A stretch of DNA of 64,000 nucleotides from positions 40,577,082-40,641,081 of the forward strand of contig OX344751.2 in assembly GCA_947034885.2 (NCBI GenBank). The letters run 5' to 3'. The position numbers and the translations under genes are program-made. The notes below the pieces were generated by a model. The model saw only the letters and a list, made by a program, of their open reading frames with translations. It did not search any database and had not been told where the DNA came from. Shown here piece after piece: positions 24,797 to 37,228 of this stretch (positions are counted from its first letter, which is position 1; each line of letters opens with the position of its first letter). The stretch is from Thuidium tamariscinum (Eukaryota; Streptophyta; Bryopsida; Hypnales; Thuidiaceae).

Positions 24797-26445
24797 CTTG
24801 AAGCTGCCTCAAAATTCAAATTCAGCCTTAATCTGTTGATTCCAAACAGAATTCAACACACAAAATGGGAACGCTCTTCTAAGATAAGATTCAAGGTGCT
24901 CCCCACGTTTTAGATAATAATTGAAAATTGTCAAGTGTGCATTACAGTTGCAGACAAGGCGGGATGCAGATTGCTACAAGTCAGTATTGCAACAACAGGA
25001 TGCGCCAGGACTGGAGCTCATGCATTTGGAAAACCCTAATCCTACAATTTCACAGACCTAGGACAACTGCAGAAATCGGATTGCAAGGAAACCCAGCTTG
25101 AAAAGCGAAGAGGCGAAAGGGGAAAGGGGGCGTGTGCTGGTGGTGCGTGCTGGCCGTCTGCAAGAGCGTGAAGATTGGCCTTGGAAACAACGGTTGTAAA
25201 TCCAAAGTTCAAATGTTGATAAAAATTTAATTTCAAATCAAAGTAGAAATTAGAGATTATCACCTTCATTTTACTAGTTAGTCTCAAATTCAAAAAATAT
25301 CATTTTGAGGGATAAATTTGAGATGATGAGCTAAGAGCTACAAATTGCAAAAACATACTAAAATGACAATTCTTAGTGATTTGACTTCAAAGCATCTTCT
25401 CGTATAGAAAGTCATAAATACCTCTACAAAGCAATTTTTAACACCATCCTAGCAACTTTATCACTATGACTATGAGTTGATACTATTAAAGTTCAAATGC
25501 TATAAAATGGCTCTATTAGGATTGTTGAATTAGGTAAGTAAACAACACCTAAATGTGTTTAAAGAAGAATATAACCATGGTTTTAATTATTGACTCTAAG
25601 ATTTTGAACATAGATTTAACCACAAGAGTTGTTTTTGGATTTTGTTGATAGTCAAAAGGAGATTTGTATACTTTTAGAATGCATTTTTTGGCCTCAATTT
25701 GATAAAACTACAAATTTTTTAAGTGCTAAAAATAGAAGTACTTAAAATCACTATGACATTCTTATGTATGAAGGTTGTACATTTTAGACAAGAATCTTAA
25801 TGTGATAGTTTTACAAACATTTTACAATTAGGTGGGAATACCTTAAATGCACTATAAAAACACTAATCAATAGCAATTGAATATATTCATATTCATATAC
25901 AAAAATTAAAAATTCTCATATACATCATGTAAAAGCTATATTTCATTGGAACTTTTATAAATTTGACTTTTATAGGTTTTTAAATTATTAAAAAAATTTA
26001 AATCTAAATTTGATGTTTGTAGAAATGAAATTTGAAGACTTTTAATTAAATTAAAGACATAGTTACTTTTTTGCAATCTTACTCCTTTGCATTTTACAAA
26101 GAAAATACAAGTCTTATTGAAAAAATATATATATATTGGTTGCGATATAAGTCATTATTAGATCAAATGACATTTTTTTTTGTATGAATGCCATCTTAAA
26201 AAACACTAGTAATTAGTTAAATATATATTTGGATTCTTCTTAATACTCATTGATATTCAACAATGATACTATTGCTTCCAATGCCAATTCCTTGGCAAGG
26301 CACAATGGATAACTTTCACTGGTAGGATTCTATAAGAGCCTATTTTTTCTAGCTTGGACTAATATTTTATAAATTTGTTCATTTTCATACAAAAAGAATC
26401 CCTCCTATAGCTTGAAAATTCTTCTAAATAATGCATACTTTGTTG
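24797..26445. other. Upstream flank of the DUF3007 gene, then AT-rich spacer
   Basis: From 24797 to about 25190 the DNA is GC-richer, including a purine-rich GGGGAAAGGGGG run, and is probably the promoter and leader of the minus-strand DUF3007 gene. From 25.2 kb composition drops sharply to AT-rich DNA without coding signal. Confidence 0.5.
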
Positions 26446-26998
26446 TTAATCCTTAAAAGGTTGAGGCTATTTTTCTATCAAAACCACTCAAAATTGCCAT
26501 TTCTACTGCTTTGATCTAAGAAGAAGAAGAAATTATTTCTAGAATCTAATTGTAGGGTCTTTTAGTAATTTCATAAATTTTGACCAAATAAATTTGAAGA
26601 TATGAGCAATCAATAATATTTTGTCAAAAAGATGTTGAAACTACCACCAAAACTATATTGAATGTCCATAATTTTTTCATTACTAGTCCAACTAGAATAA
26701 ATCAAAGCTCCACATGTAGAAAAAAACTAAAATATTTTAGAAAAATTAATTTAAAATTTAATTTTGTCTTTTTGCAAAAAAAAATTGTCGCACATTGAAT
26801 TCAGTTTTGGGCTTTTTATTGCATAGCTTTTACTCCCAAGCACCAATTGAAATAAAAATTATATTTTCATGAAACCAATTAATTTTATCTTCTTATGGGA
26901 AAGTTTCAAAAAGTTTCATCCAAAATTGATATCATAGGAACTTATCTGAAGTACATTTTGTCCCTTGAGGGAACAACAATCCTTTAGGGGTGAAGGGA
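26446..26998. repeat. TTAACCCC-end repeat family, copy E (degenerate, about 550 bp)
   Basis: The left end TTAATCCTTAAAAGG and the right end CCTTTAGGGGTGAAGG are inverted relatives. The interior is homologous, in opposite orientation, to the element at 62153-63077: both share CTATTTTTCTATCAAAAC and CACTCAAAA-TGCCATTT near one end and a GGGAACAA motif near the other. No coding capacity is visible. Confidence 0.55.
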
Positions 26999-29454
26999 TA
27001 AATTCTAGATACATAGTTGGGTGTCCAAAATTGATATTCAATGACATGTGGCAATCAAGTAGAAGCACCTTATTGTAAGATCTTTTGTTTTGTGCCTAAA
27101 AAAACGTTTTGGAATAAATACTTTTAAGACTCAAAACCACCACAACATTTCAAAAGCAACCAATGAGAAGAGAGGAGTTTTTTGAAGCAACCAATTAAAG
27201 TTGAGACATTTTGTGTTTCAAGAGTAATTATTTAAGGTGATTCTAGTGTTGTCTCTAGGCTATCTTATGTTCTCAACTATGAAAATTTATAACATAATAC
27301 TATTTATAATATTAGAAAATTATGAAATCACTTAGGGTGCATTTTTCTTGAATTAACTTATATTTTCATTATATTTTTTTGGTCATTTGACCTTCGAGGT
27401 AGTGAGGCTAGAAAAGGTATTGATTTAAGTGTTGTTACTATTTGAAAAATATATTCAAAATACTTCTCTCTATCTCTCTATCTATCTTACAAAGGTGTGA
27501 ATCATTCAACTCAAAAGAATCATTTCAAATCATGGATACTTCACTAGCAATTACTTCGAAAACAATGTAAGACCTATTGTAGGGTACATTTTAAATGTTA
27601 GAGCTAATAATTTAAAAAACATTCAAGTTACTATAGCATCACTATCAATGGTGAATTTCATCAAAGTGGAGATATTCTATGTACCAATTTCACAATGTGC
27701 AATCTAAATTGTAAATGTGACATCTAAAATAAATATAGATTTCAGCCATCTTGGAAAGATATAGATTTTGGCAATCTAGAATTGGTTTACATTGCCAACC
27801 ACATGATCTAAATCATCTAGGACTATAAGTACAAATTTCAACCATCAAAGAGGGATACAAATTTTAGACAGCATAATTCAATACCATAAAAGTGCCAATT
27901 GAAAGTTGCAAATTTATTGCCATTTTAATGAAAGTTGTCATCACTTCTTTGAAGAGTACCATATTACAACTACTATACAATATATTTTAATCATCTATGG
28001 TACATAGTTTGTAAATCTACACAAGGAATAGTATAGAGGAATGTCTAGAGGAACTTGCATTTTCTATGCAAATAGACAAAATAATGAAGCCTCATTTGGG
28101 TTTGTGTATGTATATAGTTAATTATTTTTTTAGGTAGGATCTATCATTGTAAACCATTGCATTTATAAATGCATAAGTTAGGCTTAGCCAATACTTGAGT
28201 GAGTTTTTCAGTTTTTGTGTTTTTCTTTTCTTGTACCCCATATATGTGTTCTTTATGCATATTATGTTCAATAGTAATTAAGGTGTATATATTGGTTAAG
28301 CCTAAAATCAAGTATAAATTTTTTGAATTACAATAGGGACATCTTTAAATGCCTCAAATTGTAGTTTTAAGTACCATATGGCATAGAAAATGGGCAAAAA
28401 GTAGAAGTAGAAAAAGAATAGCATATATGTTGTGAAATACATTGTAATAGCAAAATAGCCCCTATAATTATAAAAAAATTAATACACATATATATGGATT
28501 ACAAGGTATAGTGTTAAAGTAACTAGGATCCAAATATAATTATATAATGTTCTTGATTTGAAAAATGAATTAATTTTTGTTGGCAGGAGTTTTGCATTCA
28601 TAAGAAAAATATAGAGACAATTAATCCCAGAAGGATGGACCCAGGACCACTGAATTTTGGCTTCACTATCAAGTATTCAATTTGCTTCCATTTTATAAGA
28701 AGATATGAGTGATAAATTTTACAAATATTTTAGAAATGAAATCATATGTCTACTACAAGTCAAGAAATTTTCAAATTTGTAGGGGAAATTTTTTAATTAT
28801 TGTGATTTTCTTAAGGAAAAACAAAAACAAAAACTCATATCAAAGACATTCAAAATATACTCAAAAAATATGAAAACTTCACTATAGATTTTTATTATAG
28901 TGTATGAAATCATTGTATGTATAAAATAAAATTACTATGCCACTCAAGAATTAGAAAATAAAAAAACCATGGTTTTAGACCTAAGGTTTATATTACTACA
29001 AAATTTTGAAATTCATGAATTTTTCAAATCATCCAATTGGAGTAAAAATTGCACTTGATAAGTTTCATTTCATTAGTTAAACTCAATTTTTTTTTAAATC
29101 ATTTTTATTGCTAAAATTCAAATCAAGAGTAAATAGCAAGAATGACCAAAATACCCCGTTCTACAAAGGTGATCTATGGATGAAACATCTTCTTTAGAAA
29201 ATTCAATTATATTATATTGAGGGAATTTGCAACAACATTTACTGAAAATGTAAACAAGCAACTTTTAGAAAAATATTGAATGAAAAAACATTTTTTTACC
29301 ATTTGATAGTCTCATGTGAATTCAACCATTGCACACTTAGTGTCCATGACATCCTTCCAATGTAAACTAAGATCCAAGATATTTTGATAACAATATCCCC
29401 AACAATATCATAATATCAATAAGGTAAACTACCACATCATGGACAAAATGTGAG
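26999..29454. other. AT-rich spacer without recognisable genes
   Basis: I see no coding region or clear element boundary. Open frames are short and Lys/Asn/Ile/Phe-rich, as expected by chance at this composition. Confidence 0.6.
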
Positions 29455-29544
29455 CAAGCCTATTGTGGGCAAAATTGTAATAATGGTGTACATTTCAATT
29501 CTAAAATGTACACCATCATTACAATTTTGCCCACAACAGGCTTG
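29455..29544. repeat. Near-perfect 90-bp hairpin
   Basis: CAAGCCTATTGTGGGCAAAA and the following bases (29455-29495) are mirrored by the inverted copy ending at 29544, with a loop of about 6 bases and only a few mismatches. A further GCCCACAATGGGG follows directly. It may be a tiny fold-back element or a small-RNA precursor; nothing decides between these. Confidence 0.6.
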
Positions 29545-29810
29545 TTATGCATTCTGCCCACAATGGGGTGGATATCTTGAGATGCAACGAAATTTCAAGA
29601 AGACTAAATTACAGCAAGAACCAATAAGCCCTTGTTGCTAAAAGATTCCTCCAAAATTCTACAAAACCACCTCCATGATTTCCCAACAACCATTATTTTT
29701 TAAACACATGGAGAAATTCCATTGCAATGGAAAAAGTACACAGAACCAGAGGAGCACAACCTCAGTGAAGATTTTTACCTTTTCTGAAACTCATAATTTT
29801 TTAAAAGAAG

Positions 29811-30794
29811 TAAGGTAGTCTGCTCTAAAAGTGACCATGTTCTAAATGCAACCTCTATCTAGGAACGATTGCCATGTTGTTTGAAATATGTATTACAGTT
29901 CATGATGAGTTAGGTGGGCTTAACCCCTAAGCGCTCAAGCGACCATTTTCTGGTCGCTACCTAACTTCGGGCAGAATTTTCGAGCAAAAAAAAAACTTTT
30001 TTCAAAATTTTTTTTTTTTCAGTTTTGAAAAAATTGGGTTTTCTTTCAACATTGATATTCAAAACTAAGATCAGTACGGTCAAAAAAAAGTTATAGCAAA
30101 AAAAAGGAGAAATAGTACAAAGTGTCTAAAATTGCTTAGTGTTGAAAAACTTACTATTTGGGGGAATTACTGATGCTCTCATTAGTAAATACTTTTTATT
30201 TTTTTACAAGTCAATAAAAACCATAATTTTGACCAATCAAAAAAATTTTCAAATCATAAAAATAGAAATTGTATTTTTGGTGAATTTTTGAAGTTATATC
30301 TTCAAAATTCATTTGAAGAGAATCTATAAATATTTTTTAAATTTTGATCATATGTATACTTTCTAGTTTTTGTGCTTTACATTATCTTCTTTGATGCTAA
30401 CTTCAAAAAAGTTGTAAAGCTTATATTTTATAACACATTTGTATTTTGTCTTAATCCCTTGGGCTTTTAGAGGTTGAATATTTTGCATTTTTCTATAAAT
30501 CAATAAAAAACACAATTTTGACCAATCAAAAAAAATTTCAAATCCTAAAAATAGAAATTGTATTTTTGGTGAATTTTTAAAGTTATATCTTCAAAATTCA
30601 TTTAAAAATAATCCAAAAACATTTTTTTTACTTTGACTGTATGGATACTTTCTACTTGTTGTGCTTTACATTATCTTCTTTGATACTAACTTCAGAAAAG
30701 TTGTAATTCTTATATTTTATAGCACATTTGTGTTTTGTCCTAACCCCTTGGGCTTTTAGGGGTTAAGTGGTCGCTTTTAGAGCAGACTACCTTA
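29811..30794. mobile_element. Terminal-inverted-repeat element (984 bp) with an internal 289-bp tandem duplication
   Basis: The left end TAAGGTAGTCTGCTCTAAAA and the right end TTTTAGAGCAGACTACCTTA are exact inverted copies, continuing as GTGACCA / TGGTCGC. Just inside lie TTAACCCCTAAG (29920) and CTTTTAGGGGTTAAG (to 30767), linking it to the TTAACCCC family. Most of the interior is a direct duplication: about 30188-30476 and 30477-30765 align with a constant offset of 289 bp and moderate divergence. No coding capacity. A target duplication is not evident beyond terminal TAA/TTA. Confidence 0.7.
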
Positions 30795-31304
30795 AACACT
30801 ACTAACGGCAAGAGGCAGCAAGAACCCAAAGCAGGCTTAGTTACTGATAGCAGGCTTTACATGCTATCGGAGATTAGCCGAGCCGGCCCAGGCAGGCCCA
30901 GTAGCACTTAATAATGTTATGTTTCAACTCATAAACTTTTTTAACCCACGGACATATGATATGATTATGATTTCCTAATTACTTTCAACTTATGACTTTT
31001 TTTAAGCTCCGGACATAGGGTAATAGAGGAATCACAAGAGAAAATTAAGTTCATCTGAAAGAGGTGTAGTACTAATTGAAACACAGAGGGGGGTAATTGA
31101 AAAAAGAAAAAAGAGTGTTTACATCATTACAGGAGATTGTTAACTTAGTAACTAAGGTAGGTACACCTAAAAGCGCCACTTATTCATACTCTGCCTAGTT
31201 CCTGTTATTAGCTAGTTCAGATTTTTATGCAGTCTTGTTGGCAAGTGAAAGCATGTTCCAACGCACCAAAGAACACAGGATTTGGATACCGTGTGCAGAA
31301 GTTA
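30795..31304. other. Short spacer between two repeat elements
   Basis: It contains a small GC-richer patch (AGCCGAGCCGGCCCAGGC at 30867) and no gene signal. Confidence 0.5.
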
Positions 31305-32278
31305 TTAACCCCAAAGTGACATTCAATTTTCAGGGTTCAAAAACATCATTGCTTTTGAAGTTTTATGGATTTGAATGTCTTCATGTTATTCAAATCTCAA
31401 CCGTACAATCTTGTAATTTACATGTTGTAGATGACATGTACAAAATTTGAAGTCATTTGACTGGATAGATTGCAAGATCATAATGTTTTAATGTTGAAAA
31501 TGGATGCTGAAATTTTCCCAAAAACACATTTGGAGGTGAAATCTGATTTCTAAACCTACTCAAATGAAAAAACTTTATACTACAAAATGATTCAAAACTA
31601 GTATACAAACACATTGGTGAAAAAAAATTTCATTCAATCGACTCATTGTGTCTACAAAACGACTTTGAAATGTCAAAAATCAGCAAGAAAAATTGCAAAA
31701 ACACATCTAAACTAGAACCTCCTTCTACTAGAATGCTTCTCAGTCACTCATTAATTCTTGGATTAGCATGAAATTTTAGCCACACAAACAAGACTATTAT
31801 GCACAACTTTTCCAAAAAAAATTATTGAAAATGGCCTTTGTATGAAGAAGAAACAAGCCGCCAAAGTTCATTGTACTCAAATAATGGCAGGATGTTGAAC
31901 TTTGAATCGCTCCAAAACATTCAAAACAACTTGGATTGATATGAAAATTTTATCACAATAATTAGACTTCAAGGGGAACAAAACCCATCAAATTTTACTG
32001 AAAACAAGCACTAGATGAAGTAGATACAAGCCCCCGAAGTTGCATCCCTAAAATGCAGTTTGGTGAAATCAAATTGAGCTGTAAAGTTCGATTGGCCACC
32101 AAAATTTCATTATAACTTGGATTGATTTGAAAATTTTAGCACACAAAATAGAAGAGATTACGCAATTTTTACAACAAGTTTCATTGAATTTGGACCTTAG
32201 ATGCAAAAGTTGCGGCACTTTGAATTGGACTTGAAACTCTGAGGACATTTTTTGTCCTCTTTGTCATTTTGGGGTTAA
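31305..32278. repeat. TTAACCCC-end repeat family, copy A (974 bp)
   Basis: The left end TTAACCCCAAAGTGACA and the reverse complement of the right end TTAACCCCAAAATGACA match. The interior aligns along most of its length with 44945-45973, for example the shared TGACTTTGAAATGTCAAAAA-type stretch and CCTCCTTCTACTA-AATGCTT. Inside, segments of roughly 150-170 bp built on a GATTGAT-TGAAAATTTTA motif recur, so the element is itself partly repetitive. No open reading frame of note. Confidence 0.7.
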
Positions 32279-32924
32279 GATAGAAGTAGTCACATTTCAA
32301 AGGTTTTTGGAACTAAGGTAGTATCCTAATTTGCCTCTTCTTTGTAGAAGGAGCTACGGTAGTTTTCCAAGGTCACACGTGGCATCTTCTTCTTATCAAA
32401 ATCTACAGTTGGCTCATTTCCTCCACTATCAAATTTTCAATAGACACTTTCTTGCAACCTCAAGATTGCAAAGGCTACAAACCTCTTCTTTCATTACATA
32501 TTGGGTTTGAAACTAAACTCCAAATTTCAGTACATCACATAGATTCAGGTAGGCATGGATGATGGAGTAAGGACTGGCCACCATGACCAATCCTAAAGCA
32601 ATGTCTTCCTTGTCCAAGGACCTGCTTCCAACAACCTTGGTATTAGATACAAATTCACAATGGCAAGCGTCTAAAATCTAACAATTTCATGAAAGTAGTG
32701 GCTACATATCCACCTTTTCACTTTTCCACACCAGTTGGTTGATGATCCTACCAATTTTTTGTCCAGTTTTAATTCCTTCATTTTCACACTCCAACCAATT
32801 ATTTTCCAAAAAGCACCTGCTAACAATGAACTAACCGGCGCTTCTCCCCGAAACATTGTTCTGTCGCTGAACAAGAAACTGATAACACTAATCAGATATT
32901 CTAAATGCAACCTGAACTACTTAA
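32279..32924. other. Spacer with no supported gene
   Basis: A plus-strand frame opens at 32735 and runs into the fold-back at 32925. Its second half is only the translated arm of that repeat, so it is not counted as a gene. Confidence 0.5.
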
Positions 32925-33487
32925 AGATACCGGCCAAAATTCTCTTGGCACTGCTGACTGACAAAGGTCACAGCGACATAGCCCGAGAATTGGTCGTCCT
33001 AAGCACATCTTCAGTACCATATGTGGAGTCCTCAGTGAGTCGGTATCGGGTCGGTATCGAACTTGAAATTTGCAATAACAGACTATTCCTTAAAAGATGG
33101 AATCTAGAAAAGCGGTTTTGATGAAAACAGAGATTAATGTTTTGCGGATTTCTCGTTTTAAGTCGTTCCGCACACCAATGATGGAAAGTCTGGAATGTTA
33201 AATTAGCAAAATTAGACTCCATTTTCCCCAAAACCGCGTTTCTGGGCTTCGTTTCTCGACTTCAAAAGAGAAAAATCCCACAAAACAATAATCTTTGCAT
33301 TTCTCAAAACCACTCTTCTGGACTTCATCTTTTAATACTCTGCTGTTGCAAGTTTCAAATTTGATACCGACCCCAATAGCGACTCAGTAAGGACTCCACA
33401 TATGATACTGCAGATGCGCTTGGGACGACCGATTCTGGCTGTGACCTCTGTTAGTCAGCAGTGGCGAGAGAATTTTGGCTGGTATCT
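32925..33487. repeat. Large imperfect fold-back (arms about 240 and 230 bp)
   Basis: The arms 32925-33165 and 33258-33487 are inverted copies with scattered substitutions and small indels, separated by about 92 bp. Matching landmarks are AGATACCGGCCAAAATTCTC (left) against the inverted GGCTGGTATCT end (right), ACCATATGTGGAGTCCT against its inverse at about 33398, and CGGTTTTGATGAAA against the inverted TTTCTCAAAACCACT. The base composition is higher in GC than the surrounding DNA. It is either an old fold-back transposon or an inverted duplication of a former exon; a transcript would give a long double-stranded hairpin. Confidence 0.75.
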
Positions 33488-33491
33488 CTAA

Positions 33492-34160
33492 TTACAGGGA
33501 TGCAAGTCGATCCCTCCCAAGCTCAAGATATATACATCTACAGCAGGTTGTACGCCCTTGAAACTGCAATCCGACCGAATACGTACGTGAGAAACCCACC
33601 GACCCACAAGGAGATTATTAGGGTTTACCTCGTACTGAACTTACTACCATTATCACATCTGAAGTGGTAAAATCAGTGCCATGACCACTTCGGAGGTGGT
33701 AATGGTATTGGGTTTACCACTAGAAACCCAAATAATCTCTTGTGACCAAGAACACGACTTTCAATTTCAAGAAGAATTGAAGCAACCCTCTTATCAAATC
33801 AATAAATGACAGCCCGGGCCTTGTATACCGGCCTTTCAAACTCCAGAAGCTAATTTGCTTCGTAAACCGATCAATGAGTAACAACCTAGCTGACTCGCTC
33901 CTTCTTGCATCTCTCACAGTAGAAATTGGCTTCTGACTGCAAGCGCGAAGTGGAACTGGAAACAGAATTGCACGAAAGCAAGACAGAGGACTGATCACCT
34001 CCATGATTCTGAGTCACAGGAGATACTGATCCAAAACAAAGACAGATTGACTGACCTTCAATCCTTGCAGCTGCTGCTCGAGCTTGATGATGTCGGTCGG
34101 TGGGGGAAGGGTGACGGGGTCGAGGAGACCGTCGTCAATGTCCTGAGGGGTAAACGTCAT
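33492..34160 (-). CDS. Candidate small 3-exon gene or truncated gene remnant (72 aa)
   Basis: Exons 34160-34056, 33936-33895 and 33563-33492 join in phase 0 with GT-AG borders. The first encodes 35 residues starting MTFTPQDIDDGLLDPVTLPP and ending in a short amphipathic helix (IIKLEQQLQGLK). The second adds SEANFYCERCKKER, a Cys-x2-Cys pair like half of a zinc-binding site. The third adds FQGRTTCCRCIYLELG and ends at TAA. Exon 1 is GC-rich with good codon texture and is the most believable part. The third exon ends 4 bp from the fold-back at 32925-33487, so the real downstream exons may have been lost there. I do not recognise the family. The whole model is tentative. Confidence 0.27.
33622..33718. 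repeat. Short imperfect hairpin
   Basis: GGTTTACC...TACCATTATCAC..CTGAAGTGGT is mirrored by ACCACTTCGGAGGTGGTAAT...GGGTTTACC. The arms are about 40 bp and the loop about 15 bp. On the minus strand it falls in the last intron of the candidate gene at 33492-34160. Confidence 0.5.
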
Positions 34161-34848
34161 TGCGCACGCCTCAAGAGACGCGTGCGTGGATTGCCCTTGA
34201 AGTCGAGCAACACAAAATTAAACCTGCATTACATGCAACGAAGCGTGTACCCACTGACCTGTTAGTGCATCAACCATCACTTCAGCTCAGACGGAGTAGA
34301 GACAGGGTAGACTAATCACCTATTAGCTAGAGCTGCACCATACATGCGCAAAATCGATAATTATGTAGACCGGAATTGAAATTAAGATTGAACCTTAGTT
34401 TGTACAGCAAAAAATGCAAAGCAAATCGAAGAAAGAAGAGTAAGCCAGGCCTGGAGATTGAGCATTAGGTGCATCAAACACGGACGGAGCAAGCAGGAGA
34501 CTCATACCTCGGGGCAACTAAAGATGAGAATGAACTCTTCTATCAGACGAAGCCCTTATAGCCTATTTCGATTTGAAGTTGATGAAGGCACATGCAGCTT
34601 GAATCAACAGTGGTTTTAACATATAGTATCCCTGTCGGAAACAATGCAATTCCGATTATTTTGTAGAGCTCCGCTTGTGACTGATAAGGTAGAACCCCAG
34701 GGTAGAAAAAAAAAACCCGCTGATTCAAATGAGTTGATGTGCATAGATGGTGTTAAAATAAAAACAAATGATTTCTATATTGCTTGTACTGTAGATCAAA
34801 TAAAGATCATACATTGATCCCTCAAAGAAGGTTCAAAGCAAAGCACTA
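34161..34848. other. Possible promoter side of the candidate gene; otherwise no gene seen
   Basis: GC content falls away from the candidate first exon. I see no further coding evidence. Confidence 0.4.
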
Positions 34849-35129
34849 CACTAATGATGGTATATAGTGTTGGCAACACTAATTACGAAGCTCAACACTA
34901 AATGTCAACAATTTCACTAGTGTTACCAACACTAAATGTCAATATAGGCACTATTTGACAACTATTTGAATTTTTTTGGAATGTAAATTTTTAACAAGAC
35001 TTCATTTATGTAAAGGATAATTTCATATTAGAAATGAGCTCATAAGAAGTGGTAAGTAAAACTCTAAATGGGTATGGTAAAAATTAGGTAACACTATTTG
35101 TACCATAACACTAAATACCATCATTAGTG
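34849..35129. mobile_element. MITE with 26-bp inverted ends (281 bp)
   Basis: The left end CACTAATGATGGTATATAGT and the reverse complement of the right end CACTAATGATGGTATTTAGT match. The flanks are TA on both sides (34847-34848 and 35130-35131), which fits a Tc1/mariner-type TA target. The CACTA start suggests the CACTA group, but the 3-bp flanks (CTA and TAG) differ. Internally it repeats the CAACACTAAATGTCAA motif. No coding capacity. Confidence 0.7.
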
Positions 35130-36837
35130 TAGCATAGTGGAGTCTAATGTGTGCTTGCTGGGTTTTGTTATTGGCTAATTGTCATTGTTGATGATACTAG
35201 CATATGTTCTGACTTAACCTCTAAAGGTTTGGAGGATCTCTAAGCTGAAATGGGAATTTATAGACAAAACAATTAGATGAAAAAGATACAAAGGTCAAAA
35301 GTTATCCTTCCTCTCCTTTTAGGACATTTCAACCTTCAACATGGGATAAGTGTTGATATTGAACAAGCTTGATTTTGGAGCTCTAAAGGATCAAGATGTT
35401 TGATAATGGCCTCATATTTTTTGTGAAGGTCATTTGTAAGCTTTGTTTTTTATTTTTGTTCAATTCAGTTTATTGTTTAGCTAATAAGTGTAATGTTCTT
35501 CATTGATTCTAGTGACATAAATATAGCATATTTTTAAGCGTAACTTTTATAGTATCATCAATCGAATAAATTATTAGACACTTTCAAAGCTAAAATCTTT
35601 TATTCTTTAGAAGTAAAAAATTTGAACTTTAGGTGCTCACATGAATTGTTAGTGTGTTTAATCGAGCTATGGTAGGGCATTTTATTTGTTGTGTAATTAT
35701 TTAACCAGATTTAGACTATTAATTGATTTGTCAATACCCTTTTATTATGTGGTATATGACAATTAGAAAGATCTAAGGTACATTTTGAAGGTAGAATAGC
35801 CTTATGCCACATTTAACTACCTTTTTGACTTTCAAAAGGTTCAAAAATAATATTTGGAAAAAAATGGTCATAAGGAGATAATGTAAAACAACAAGAGATT
35901 TGTACAAAGCATTGGAAGATCATCACATAACATTTGAATATCTACACAGACATCTAGAGATCTCCAAATGTTATTATCTAGAGATATTTAAATATTTTGT
36001 CCATAATTCACTCAATAGTTTAGAAGTAGTTAAATGTCACATCCTTTCTAATGTTCTCATTTTGCTTTTTATTTGTAATTTCTTAAGGCTTGTATAAAAG
36101 CATTAAGCATCAATATGATATATTAGTATCATCATCATTTTAAAGGTATTTTAGTACCTATATATATAAGTTGTATATTGAATTGTCTTTATTTAGATGT
36201 TAAAAATTAAACCTACATATCAATATAACGGATACTTTGTTAAAATGGCGGTATGCTACAAACTTGGCACTTTTAGTTTTAGACCATGTACTCTAAAATG
36301 TGTACAACACCAAGATTTCAAGACCTTGCGGTCTTATATGCATACCAATCCTAAAAAATGAATGGAAAAATGGCATATAAATATCACCATTTTAAGGAAA
36401 TATTTGTTATATACCTTATTTCAAAGAAGATTTGGTTTTATCCATTATAAGTGAACATATATGTAACATTGTTTACCAACGAGACCATGGTCCCTACTAT
36501 ATCCTTGAAAAGGTGACCTTCTAATGAACAAAATTGTGATATTTGGTACTTTAACCAATTCCAATCCTTAAATCAATTGATAAGCCCTTTTCAAGTAGTG
36601 TAATTTCTTTAAATCTTCAAACCATTTTTAGTGTGTATTGGCTTTGTACAATAGATGAAATGAGGTTTTGGAAACATTGTGACAATGGTATGTAGGGCTA
36701 GGATTGCAATTTAGTATTTCCTTGCACGTTCACTTTTTTTTTTCTATACACTTAGAGCCCATTTTTTTTTAGGAAATTGAGCATTTCAATGCCTAAATAA
36801 AAAAACATTGCCCCCCAGCTTCTCGCAAAACATCATC
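35130..36837. other. AT-rich spacer without recognisable genes
   Basis: I found no coding region or clear element ends here. Confidence 0.6.
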
Positions 36838-36965
36838 CCTTCCCAACATGGAGGGAGACCATTATGTCCATTTGGTTGGTGTCCACAAAAGAGTTGATAT
36901 ACCTTCCCAACATGGAGGATGACCATTTAATCCATTTGGGTGGTGTGCACAAAGGGTGGTATGTG
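36838..36965. repeat. Two tandem copies of a 64-bp unit
   Basis: CCTTCCCAACATGGAGG starts at 36838 and again at 36902. Both are followed by a GACCATT-A-TCCATTTGG block and a GTGTCCACAAA/GTGTGCACAAA block, with several substitutions. Confidence 0.7.
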
Positions 36966-37228
36966 CCAAAAAATTGTACAGAGAGGTGCAATTCAAGGTG
37001 AAAAAGTTATGTGAGAATTGTTGGAACTAATGTTATGGCATCAAAATTAGAAAATATGCGTCTTTGTTTTGAGTAGGAATGGAGGTTGTTACTTTCACAA
37101 CATTTTTTATTCAAAATTATAGTTGTGGCATTGGTGAACTTTTCTTGAGCTAGATACTGATCACCTTGCCAAATGTATTGTTTGCAATGCTTCTTCCGAT
37201 GAGTGTGCACCTGCAATCTATGCACATT

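Noticed and set aside
32735-33121. 128-codon plus-strand frame
   Set aside because: The second half is one arm of the fold-back and the first half has no pattern. The inverted arm does not keep the frame open.
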